Assembly (NCBI GenBank): GCA_001825675.1
Contig: MHYA01000003.1
Location: forward strand, 1 to 43,683
Source of the DNA: Planctomycetes bacterium GWF2_42_9
Lineage (GTDB): Bacteria; Planctomycetota; Phycisphaerae; Sedimentisphaerales; UBA12454
Direction: 5' to 3'
Length of the DNA stretch: 43,683 nt
The notes under the pieces were generated by a model. The model saw nothing but the letters and a program-made list of their open reading frames with translations, made no database searches and was not told the DNA's origin. How positions within the stretch are numbered: the stretch's first letter is position 1; the number at the start of each line of letters is the position of its first letter. This document shows positions 25,691 through 32,744 of this stretch, one piece after another. Position numbers and translations under genes: made by a program.

Positions 25691-26806
25691 ATGAATAGTA
25701 GAGAACGCGTATTAACTGCTTTGCGACGACAGCAGCCTGATAAAGCACCTTATGAAATACCGAGGTTCAATCGTGCTGCATGGAAACGCTTTAACATTGA
25801 GACAGGCAGTACCAATCCCGATGAATATTTTGGTGTGGAAACTGATTTTGAATGGGTGGATTTTGCCCCCACAGATGTCAATATAAAAGAACGCTATCTC
25901 CTTTATCACGAACTTCCGCCAAATGTTATTTATAAAAAAGATGACAGCGATTTACATAAGGACGACTATACATTCAATGAATGGGGTACAGTATTTATCG
26001 CCGGAACCGATCCAGCTTACGACCACTTTGTCGCACCCGCCAAAATGATGAATGCTGCGGGACTTAATGATATCGAAAAATATCCCATGCCGGATTTTAT
26101 GTCTGATTATCGTCACAATCATTTTGAAAAAATAATAGCAGGCATACACGGTCGCCAACGCGCTTCCGTTATTAATATGGAAATGACAATTTTTGAAGTA
26201 TCGTGGCAAATACGTGGTCTCGATCAGCTTTTGACTGATTTTGCGATTGGAACAGATATTGCCGAGTGTCTGTTAGATAGAGTAACAGCTGTTTCGGTTG
26301 CAAAAGCTCAGCGTATCGCGCAAGCAGGTGTGGATATCATCCGTTTAGGTGATGACGTAGGAATGAAAGATAGAATGATAATGTCCCCCGATATGTGGCG
26401 ACAATGGCTTAAACCTCGTCTTGCTAAGGTAATTTCTGCAGCAAAAAAAAATAAGCCTGATGTTCTTATATGCTATCATAGCGATGGATTTATCGAACCG
26501 ATTATCCCCGAGTTGATTGAAATTGGCGTTGATGTACTCAATCCTTTGCAGCCGGAATGTATGGATCCTGCAAAAATAAAAAAATTGTATGGCGATAAGC
26601 TTGCCTTTTGGGGAACTATTGGCATTCAGCAAACACTTCCAGTCGGAACTCCAAAAGATGTTGAAGATGAAGTCCGACTGCGAATCGAGACGGTTGGCAA
26701 AGGCGGAGGATTATTGATAGGGCCTACTCATGTGATAGCTCCTGAAGTGCCGTATGATAATCTTCGTGCTTTTGTTGCAGCTGTTAAAAAATATGGTACA
26801 TATTAA
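25691..26806 (+). CDS. Second uroporphyrinogen decarboxylase-like protein
   Basis: A 371-aa UroD-superfamily protein. It opens with NSRERVLTALRRQQPDKAPYE. The C-terminal half has CYHSDGFIEPIIPELIEIGV, NPLQPECMDP, and LIGPTHVIAPEVPYDNLRAF. The His of HSDG and the Cys of PECMDP are at the positions where MtaA/MtbA-type methyl-transferring members bind zinc, so a methyltransferase-like reaction is plausible. It is only distantly similar to the gene at 15775. The AAGGA ribosome site is good. It follows the esterase gene by 46 nt and precedes GH97 by 70 nt. No corrinoid-binding protein accompanies it in the window. Confidence 0.75.
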   Translation: MNSRERVLTALRRQQPDKAPYEIPRFNRAAWKRFNIETGSTNPDEYFGVETDFEWVDFAPTDVNIKERYLLYHELPPNVIYKKDDSDLHKDDYTFNEWGTVFIAGTDPAYDHFVAPAKMMNAAGLNDIEKYPMPDFMSDYRHNHFEKIIAGIHGRQRASVINMEMTIFEVSWQIRGLDQLLTDFAIGTDIAECLLDRVTAVSVAKAQRIAQAGVDIIRLGDDVGMKDRMIMSPDMWRQWLKPRLAKVISAAKKNKPDVLICYHSDGFIEPIIPELIEIGVDVLNPLQPECMDPAKIKKLYGDKLAFWGTIGIQQTLPVGTPKDVEDEVRLRIETVGKGGGLLIGPTHVIAPEVPYDNLRAFVAAVKKYGTY

Positions 26807-26876
26807 AACATAAATCTCAAAAAAGTATAGGATACATTCTGACTTTGCATTAAAATACAGAAAGGAAGCGTTTTTT

Positions 26877-28865
26877 ATGATAATTCAGAAAATATGTTGT
26901 GGCAATTTATTAAACAACATTATCACGAAAACTATTTTCTTAATGTATATTCTATCCCTAAGCCAAATAGTCGTTGCAAAAAATATACATCTGCAATCTC
27001 CAGACGCCAGAATTGAAGTTAATATTGATATCAATGATGTGCTAACTTATTCAGTTTCATACAATAAAAAACAAATTATTCTGTTATCTCCTATTTCTAT
27101 GACCTTGGAAAAATATGGTCAAATCGGCAAAAATCCTGAACTTGTTAATGTGCATACAGATACAGCAGATAGAGTTTTATACCCTGTTGCCCCGGTGAAG
27201 AGCAAAAGTATAAGAGATAATTACAATGAAACCATTTTAGATTTTAAGGGCTCTTACAGTATCGCATTTCGTGCCTATGATGACGGCATAGCATACCGTT
27301 TCATCCTGGATATTGATAAAAAAATAAAAATCAATAGGGAAGAAGTGCATTATAATTTTCCAAAAGGATTAAAGATTTATTTCCCGTCAGAACCAAATTT
27401 AGTCAGTCACTATGAAGCATATTATGACTATGCCGAGCTGAAAGATGTAAATGGCAAACAATGTTTATTGCCAGTTTTACTTTTGAAGGAAGATGACGTA
27501 AGAATGCTTATAACAGAAGCGGATATAAACGATTATCCCGGCCTTTATCTATATGGCTCGAACAATTCGCTCATTGGCCGCCATCCCAATCGCGTTCTCA
27601 AATATTCAACAGATGAAAAGGGTTTAGTCAGCACAATTATAAAGAGAGGCGATTACATAGCAGAGACTAATGGTAAAAGAACATACCCTTGGCGAGTGGT
27701 CGTCATTGCAGAAAATGATGCAGATCTGCTGATGAATGAGTTGGTATACAAACTCGGCCGAGAGCAGGAAATCAAAGATACTTCGTGGATAAAGCCCGGC
27801 AAAGTTGCATGGGATTGGTATAATGCCAATAACATTTATGGTGTGGACTTTCGTGCGGGTATTAACACTAATACGTATAAATATTATATTGATTTCGCTT
27901 CACAATATAATCTTCAATATGTTATTTTTGATGAAGGCTGGTATGTTGGGCGGGATGTTTTTAAAATTAATCCTGATATGAATGTGGATGAACTTTTTAA
28001 ATATGCAAAACAGAAAAATGTCGGAATAATTTTATGGGTTGGATGGAAAGCTTTTGATGATAAATTTGAAGATGCTATCAGGCAATTCGCATCCTGGGGT
28101 GCAGCTGGTATCAAGGTTGATTTTATGATGCGTGATGACCAGGATATGGTAAACTATTTTGAAAAGATAGCAAAAGAAGCGGCTAAGCATCATATGTTGG
28201 TAGATTTTCACGGCAGCTATAAACCTGATGGTATGCAGCGAACATATCCAAACGTACTTACCAGAGAAGGTCTAAAAGGTCTTGAGAATAATAAGTGGGA
28301 TGACCGATTAACTCCTGAGCATTGTTTAACTTTGCCGTTTATTAGAATGGTTGTCGGTCCGATGGATTTTACTCCTGGCGCAATGAGAAATGCCCAGCAG
28401 GAGGATTTTCAAAAGATTTTTAACTGTCCAATGAGTCAGGGCACACGATGCATGCAGCTTGCAATGTATGTAATTTATGAGAGCCCGTTACAAATGCTTG
28501 CTGATAGCCCATCTACTTATATGAGCGAGCCGGAAATTATGGATTATCTCTCGAAAGTGCCGACTGTGTGGGATGAGACAAAAATTATAAAAGCTAAAAT
28601 CTCAGATTATATCGTACTTGCTCGACGCAATGGTAGCGAATGGTATGTAGCCGCAATGACAGATTGGACTCCGAGAGATTTTGAAATAGATTTGTCATTC
28701 TTTAAAGATGGCAATTATCAGTTGGATATTTATCAGGATGGTATCAACGCAGATAGATATGCAGAAGATTATAAACATTTGAAAAAAGATGTAACAAATA
28801 AAGATACATTGAAGATTAAACTTGCACCTGCCGGAGGGTTTGTCGCAAGATTTAGAAAGATATAG
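26877..28865 (+). CDS. Secreted GH97 alpha-galactosidase/alpha-glucosidase-type glycosidase
   Basis: A 662-aa exported enzyme with an N-terminal signal peptide (about residues 1-34, ending VVAK). Residues 37-290 form the GH97 N-domain (SPDARIEVNIDIND, FRAYDDGIAYRF). The barrel starts at KPGKVAWDWYNANNIYGVDF. GIKVDFMMRDDQ places an Asp at residue 415, the position of the nucleophile in retaining alpha-galactosidase-type GH97; inverting SusB-like members lack it. LTREGLKGLE (461-470) carries the candidate acid/base Glu. The calcium-site region FTPGAMRN is present. Last gene of the plus-strand cluster. A mechanism assignment from one residue is suggestive, not proof. Confidence 0.85.
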   Translation: MIIQKICCGNLLNNIITKTIFLMYILSLSQIVVAKNIHLQSPDARIEVNIDINDVLTYSVSYNKKQIILLSPISMTLEKYGQIGKNPELVNVHTDTADRVLYPVAPVKSKSIRDNYNETILDFKGSYSIAFRAYDDGIAYRFILDIDKKIKINREEVHYNFPKGLKIYFPSEPNLVSHYEAYYDYAELKDVNGKQCLLPVLLLKEDDVRMLITEADINDYPGLYLYGSNNSLIGRHPNRVLKYSTDEKGLVSTIIKRGDYIAETNGKRTYPWRVVVIAENDADLLMNELVYKLGREQEIKDTSWIKPGKVAWDWYNANNIYGVDFRAGINTNTYKYYIDFASQYNLQYVIFDEGWYVGRDVFKINPDMNVDELFKYAKQKNVGIILWVGWKAFDDKFEDAIRQFASWGAAGIKVDFMMRDDQDMVNYFEKIAKEAAKHHMLVDFHGSYKPDGMQRTYPNVLTREGLKGLENNKWDDRLTPEHCLTLPFIRMVVGPMDFTPGAMRNAQQEDFQKIFNCPMSQGTRCMQLAMYVIYESPLQMLADSPSTYMSEPEIMDYLSKVPTVWDETKIIKAKISDYIVLARRNGSEWYVAAMTDWTPRDFEIDLSFFKDGNYQLDIYQDGINADRYAEDYKHLKKDVTNKDTLKIKLAPAGGFVARFRKI

Positions 28866-29019
28866 GTCAATCCGAGGCTTTAATTTGCAACAGAATTGCA
28901 ACAGCCATGTACTTTTAGGCTACGGTTGGCCTTCGGTTCGGCTTCGGCCAGGATACATAAGTCTTTATTGCGTAATCATTAATCGTTTATTAACAGATAC
29001 TTATAGCGTGAATTGGGAA
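28866..29019. other. Spacer between GH97 and the tRNA fragment
   Basis: No gene is seen. Around 28928-28953 there is a TGGCC...GGCCA inverted repeat with repeated TTCGG/TTCGGCTTCGG units, which may form a short hairpin at the end of the GH97 transcript. No T-run follows it. The sequence leading up to 29019 does not resemble the missing 5' half of the tRNA. Confidence 0.4.
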
Positions 29020-29061
29020 CTCATAACCCGGAGGTCGTAGGTTCGAATCCTGCCCCCGCTA
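29020..29061 (+). tRNA. Initiator tRNA-Met gene, 3' fragment only (attachment-site relic)
   Basis: These 42 nt cover the anticodon loop CTCATAA (anticodon CAT), CCCGG, AGGTC, the T arm GTAGG-TTCGAAT-CCTGC and the 3' acceptor strand with discriminator A. They match the 3' half of bacterial initiator tRNA-Met. The 5' half is missing: the preceding bases cannot form the anticodon stem, D arm or 5' acceptor strand. CCA is not encoded. It cannot be a working tRNA. Such 3' fragments are left when an element integrates into the 3' part of a tRNA gene, which would place the island to the left of 29061. Confidence 0.75.
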
Positions 29062-29132
29062 TTTCAGAAGTGATTAGCCGATCACACTTAATTGAAACGA
29101 TTCCACAAGGCTGCGAACCTATAAATTGAAAT

Positions 29133-29906
29133 TTACGCATGCAGACCACCATCCATAAGGATATTTTCACCGTTTATATAAGAACTCGCATCAGATGCTA
29201 GAAATACTATCAATCCTTTTATATCATCCGTTCCGGCCATACGACCAAGAGGTACTTTATTTTTATATCTCGACAGAAATGGCTCAGGCTGGTTTGAAAA
29301 TAGACCGCCTGGACTTATGCAATTTACACGTATTTTTTGGGGAGCGAGTTTGCGAGCCAAATATTTCGTTAAAGCTATCATACCGCCTTTGTGAAAATGG
29401 TAATCAGGCGGTGAGTCCATTTCTGTGCCTTCGTACAGTTTAAAATCGGCGCCGAACATCCCCTGCATAGATGCAATGTTAATTATTGTTCCGCCGCCAC
29501 GTTTGGCAATTAGATCAGCCATTTCGCGGGTTATATCGAACATGCCGGTTGCATTTACACGCATTGACTCTGCAAACGCTTCTAGCGGATCAGTATATTT
29601 CCTCATCGGTCGTGCAACAGCATTATTAATGAATATATCAAGGCCGCCGAATTCAGCTTGTATTTCATCTTTTAGTCTTATTATTGAGGCATGATCTGCC
29701 TGGTCAACATATTTCGCATGAACATCCAATCCTCTGCTCTTCATTTCATCGACAATTGTTTTTGCATTTTCCAGAGAGCGGGAAGCTGTAATTACTTTAC
29801 CATCAGCTTCGGCAAGAGCTTCGAGCATACTGCTCCCATATAAACCTGCTCCGCCTGTAATTAATATTACTTTATTCTTTAAACTCAATAAATTCTTAAC
29901 ATGCAT
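29133..29906 (-). CDS. Short-chain dehydrogenase/reductase (SDR)
   Basis: A 257-aa classical SDR. Cofactor site TGGAGLYG (17-24), structural NNA (94-96), catalytic Ser146 (NIASMQG), Tyr169 and Lys173 in YHFHK, followed by the ISPGG loop (198-202). NAD(P)-dependent oxidation or reduction of a hydroxyl/keto group on a sugar or sugar acid is expected. It is the last gene of the minus-strand operon that starts at 34076 and is 9 nt downstream of the small protein gene at 29916. AGGAAT precedes the ATG. The substrate is probably shared with the aldolase and aminotransferase of the operon. Confidence 0.85.
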   Translation of the reverse strand: MHVKNLLSLKNKVILITGGAGLYGSSMLEALAEADGKVITASRSLENAKTIVDEMKSRGLDVHAKYVDQADHASIIRLKDEIQAEFGGLDIFINNAVARPMRKYTDPLEAFAESMRVNATGMFDITREMADLIAKRGGGTIINIASMQGMFGADFKLYEGTEMDSPPDYHFHKGGMIALTKYLARKLAPQKIRVNCISPGGLFSNQPEPFLSRYKNKVPLGRMAGTDDIKGLIVFLASDASSYINGENILMDGGLHA

Positions 29907-29915
29907 TTTATATTC

Positions 29916-30353
29916 CTATTTGCACTTTTTTCTAACAACAAGTTTACATTCAGCTTTGTCACAATTACTAAGGTCTATATTATACTCAAATCCAAGCGGC
30001 TCAAGCACACGCCTATAAAGCAGATCGCAATGTTCGCAATAAGCATGATATGGTTTTAAATGCTTTGCTTCCATGAGCCTGCCTTTGCTCGGGCATTTAC
30101 GCATTTCAATGGTAAATAAATTATTTTCTTCATCCAGCGTCATTTTAAAATCTGCTGCTTCTTCAGAAAGACTATGGCTCCAATATTCAAAACAGCCGGC
30201 AAGTCCCTTTTTAGTAGCCAGATCACGAAGATTGTTTAGGAACGCATCAGATAGATGCTCCCAAAAAGAGATGACAGCAGCCTTGCCGCCTTTTTGTTCG
30301 AGGAATTTAAACAATTCACTATAAGCGGGGATAAATTCTGTACAGGAAATCAT
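29916..30353 (-). CDS. Small L-2-amino-thiazoline-4-carboxylate hydrolase-like protein (1)
   Basis: A 145-aa cytoplasmic protein. The C-terminal half has TIEMRKCPSKGRL, YHAYCEHCDLLYRRVLEPLGFE and a final Cys-containing strand. This resembles the ATC-hydrolase-like family (PF14196) pattern of a Cys-Pro strand followed by a Cys-bearing helix and A/PLGF. The N-terminal half is helical (FWEHLSDAFLNNLRDLATKKG). Its start overlaps the stop of the upstream gene by 4 nt (ATGA), so both are translationally coupled and may form a heteromer. The family name comes from cysteine biosynthesis in Pseudomonas; in this sugar/amino-acid context the real reaction is unknown. Confidence 0.45.
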   Translation of the reverse strand: MISCTEFIPAYSELFKFLEQKGGKAAVISFWEHLSDAFLNNLRDLATKKGLAGCFEYWSHSLSEEAADFKMTLDEENNLFTIEMRKCPSKGRLMEAKHLKPYHAYCEHCDLLYRRVLEPLGFEYNIDLSNCDKAECKLVVRKKCK

Positions 30354-30829
30354 TTTTTATTCTCTCCTTTTCTCCAAAACCTTTGAACACAGCAGCCTTC
30401 TGAAGGCTTATAATCACAGGAACATTCGAAACCAGCCGCTTCACAAATAGCTTTGTTAATATTAACAGTTGTTTGGCAATAACGCTCCGTAAACAACTGT
30501 TTTGTTGTGAGCAGATGCAGTATCGCAGGGCATTTTAAAACTGTTATTGTTAATTGGCCATTTTGCAATTCAAATTCTGCATGGCCTGCTTCAAGCTTGA
30601 AAATGCGTTTGAAATGCCGTTCCAGAGCAATTAGTCCATCTTTTTTTAATTCTTCGATAAGCGGTGTAAATGTCGCTCTGCCGACTTGTTCAAGATATTC
30701 AGATGTCGTGTCCGGCCCATATTTTTCATCTAGATATTTAATGGCATAACACAATGCTCCATGAAAATCTTTATGCAGATACTCATTATCATATTGCTTA
30801 CAATCTAAAACTTTTATCTTATCAGACAT
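30350..30829 (-). CDS. Small L-2-amino-thiazoline-4-carboxylate hydrolase-like protein (2)
   Basis: A 159-aa cytoplasmic protein resembling its downstream neighbour. LTITVLKCPAILHL, a Cys-bearing segment RYCQTTVNINKAICEAAGFECS and a Cys-rich end (EGCCVQRFW) follow the same order as in the 29916 gene. The helical N-terminus contains FHGALCYAIKYLDEKYGPD. It lies 6 nt downstream of the lyase gene and overlaps the next gene by 4 nt. Two divergent copies in tandem suggest a two-subunit enzyme. The family call is tentative and based on motif order only. Confidence 0.45.
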   Translation of the reverse strand: MSDKIKVLDCKQYDNEYLHKDFHGALCYAIKYLDEKYGPDTTSEYLEQVGRATFTPLIEELKKDGLIALERHFKRIFKLEAGHAEFELQNGQLTITVLKCPAILHLLTTKQLFTERYCQTTVNINKAICEAAGFECSCDYKPSEGCCVQRFWRKGENKK

Positions 30830-30835
30830 ATCCAG

Positions 30836-31699
30836 TTATATCTTTCGTTTCATAAACGGAAAAATAACATTATTATCCATAATGCCTTTTCCCTTGAGGT
30901 TATTCTTTATGGCATACATCCAATCTGTTAAAAGATCAGGGCCAAGCATAGCATCCATATCTTTACGGAACTGCTGCTGAAGATTAAATGCCTTTAGCTG
31001 GTCTTTTTCAACTATCGCCGCGTTATAAAGTTTAACAAGAGTATCAACAAATGCGGTTCCTCCGCCTGTTATCACCCCATCTGCCCCCATCAACAGACTT
31101 ATGTCATATACATTTTCATCTCCCTGCAATATCTGACAGGGCCTGCTGTTCCTATCAGGATATCTCCGTAAAAGCTCCGCAAACAAGTATATATCACAAC
31201 TGGAATCCTTAATCGCTTTCATTTGCGGAATCTGCATTATCTTTATCAGCGTGTCAAGACCAACTTTATTTCCGGTCGCTCCAGGACAATGATAGAATAC
31301 AACAGGATAATCAAGTTCTTTCGCAACTTTCTCTATTGCACCAAATAAACTATCAGGATGAGGAAAGCGGTAGTAAAACGGTGTGGTCATAACAAGATAA
31401 TCCGGATTATATTTTTTAACTTGTTTCCCCAATTCGATCATTCTCCTCGGCGATACTTCCGCAATGCCGGCAAGAACGGGCACTCGTTTATTCACATGCT
31501 CAACGGTTGTTTTAATCGCAATAAGTTTTTGAGAATCAAGAATTGCGGGACCTTCACCCATATTGCCAAGCACAAATATCCCGTTTGCTCCCTGTGAAAT
31601 TACATAATCAATAAGTTTTTTCAATGATGTAACATCAACATCTTCATTTGGCAATAAAGGTGTCGGAAGTGCTGTTATAATCCCTGATAATTTTGACAT
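30836..31699 (-). CDS. Dihydrodipicolinate synthase/N-acetylneuraminate lyase family aldolase
   Basis: A 287-aa class I aldolase of the DapA/NanA superfamily. GNMGEG (45-50) is at the carboxylate-binding position of GTTGE, Tyr136 lies in VVFYHCPG and the Schiff-base lysine is Lys164 in KAIKDSS. The length is normal. A core DapA role in lysine synthesis is unlikely because the gene is inside a catabolic-type operon with an oxidoreductase and an aminotransferase. Splitting or forming a 2-keto acid (sialic-acid, keto-deoxy-sugar-acid or hydroxyproline-type pathway) is more likely. AAGGAT precedes the ATG. Substrate not determined. Confidence 0.85.
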   Translation of the reverse strand: MSKLSGIITALPTPLLPNEDVDVTSLKKLIDYVISQGANGIFVLGNMGEGPAILDSQKLIAIKTTVEHVNKRVPVLAGIAEVSPRRMIELGKQVKKYNPDYLVMTTPFYYRFPHPDSLFGAIEKVAKELDYPVVFYHCPGATGNKVGLDTLIKIMQIPQMKAIKDSSCDIYLFAELLRRYPDRNSRPCQILQGDENVYDISLLMGADGVITGGGTAFVDTLVKLYNAAIVEKDQLKAFNLQQQFRKDMDAMLGPDLLTDWMYAIKNNLKGKGIMDNNVIFPFMKRKI

Positions 31700-31720
31700 A
31701 TTAAAATCCTTAAAAACGTA

Positions 31721-32728
31721 TTAAAGTGTAACTTTCATGCTATTGTTAGAAATGCTCTTATTGACTGCCATAATTAATTTTGCCATTTCAATACCATCTT
31801 CGAATCTCACTGGCCAATCCGTACTGCCGCTGCCAAGCTGGCTTATAAAATGCTTTATTTCTCGAACATATGCCTGTTCATATTCAAATTCATCAGGCCC
31901 ATATGCCGTCCATTGCCCTTGTCTGGCATCATAGATTTTATATTTTGAGCCATGCAAATCCCAAGTCATTGTTGTTTTTTCGCCTGCAAGCCATATCCCT
32001 CTGTTACAAGCCTTATCTACTCCGTTAAAATGAAAATTAAACTGCAAACCATCTTCAAATTCCAACAACGTATTGATTGTATCTGGAGAACCAGCCGCAA
32101 ATTCAAGATTGCTTAACTTGCTTGATGTGGCAATAACAGATTTAATTTTTCTTTTTAAAAGCCATAGTACCCATTGAATATCGTGCCCGACAATATCAAT
32201 ATTGGCTCCGCCTTGTGATATATCTGCCAGATAATAATCTGTCATCTTTTCATAAGGATGCCAGTCAGGAAAATAAGATGTGCTTACGCCCCAGCATGTG
32301 ATCAAACTTCCTGCCGCATTTTCATCTAATTGTTTTTTAAACTGTTCAGAAGCAGGATGAAAAATCATCTGGCTGCCAATAGCACCTAATAAATTATTCT
32401 TAGTCGTTAAAGCCTTAAGTTCATCAAGACCATCTGTATTTAATGAAAGAGGAACTTCACAAAACCAGTTCTTACCTGCTCGTGCTATTTTTAAAAGATA
32501 TTCAATATGTAAATGCGGCCAGAGAGAAACAATTACAGCAGTGGTCTTATCAAATTTAAAATCATCAAACTTATCTGTTGTTTTTATTTGATATTTTTCT
32601 TCAGCTTCCTTGCGTCTATCTTGCCTGTGATCAAAACCTATTATTGAATCAGGACCAACACCATTTGCTAATAAACAGCGAACCCGGCGTTTTCCCATTG
32701 AACCTAATCCTGCTACAAAGTATAACAT
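31721..32728 (-). CDS. Gfo/Idh/MocA family oxidoreductase
   Basis: A 335-aa NAD(P)-dependent oxidoreductase. The N-terminal Rossmann motif is FVAGLGSMGKRRVR (residues 4-17). Where most members have EKP, this one has CEVPLSL, so the usual lysine is replaced. IVGHDIQWVLW holds the substrate-domain catalytic region. It starts 16 nt after the aminotransferase gene and has a good AAGGTGA ribosome site. It could oxidise a sugar or amino-sugar before transamination or aldol cleavage. The lost lysine could mean altered cofactor handling or substrate. Confidence 0.8.
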   Translation of the reverse strand: MLYFVAGLGSMGKRRVRCLLANGVGPDSIIGFDHRQDRRKEAEEKYQIKTTDKFDDFKFDKTTAVIVSLWPHLHIEYLLKIARAGKNWFCEVPLSLNTDGLDELKALTTKNNLLGAIGSQMIFHPASEQFKKQLDENAAGSLITCWGVSTSYFPDWHPYEKMTDYYLADISQGGANIDIVGHDIQWVLWLLKRKIKSVIATSSKLSNLEFAAGSPDTINTLLEFEDGLQFNFHFNGVDKACNRGIWLAGEKTTMTWDLHGSKYKIYDARQGQWTAYGPDEFEYEQAYVREIKHFISQLGSGSTDWPVRFEDGIEMAKLIMAVNKSISNNSMKVTL

Positions 32729-32744
32729 AGAATCACCTTAACAA

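Noticed and set aside
28822-29040. 72-codon plus-strand frame running from the GH97 end into the tRNA fragment
   Set aside because: It overlaps GH97 in another frame, has no ribosome site, and its end falls within the tRNA-derived sequence.
29020-29061. A functional tRNA-Met
   Set aside because: The D arm, 5' acceptor strand and 5' anticodon stem are absent, so the sequence cannot fold as a tRNA.
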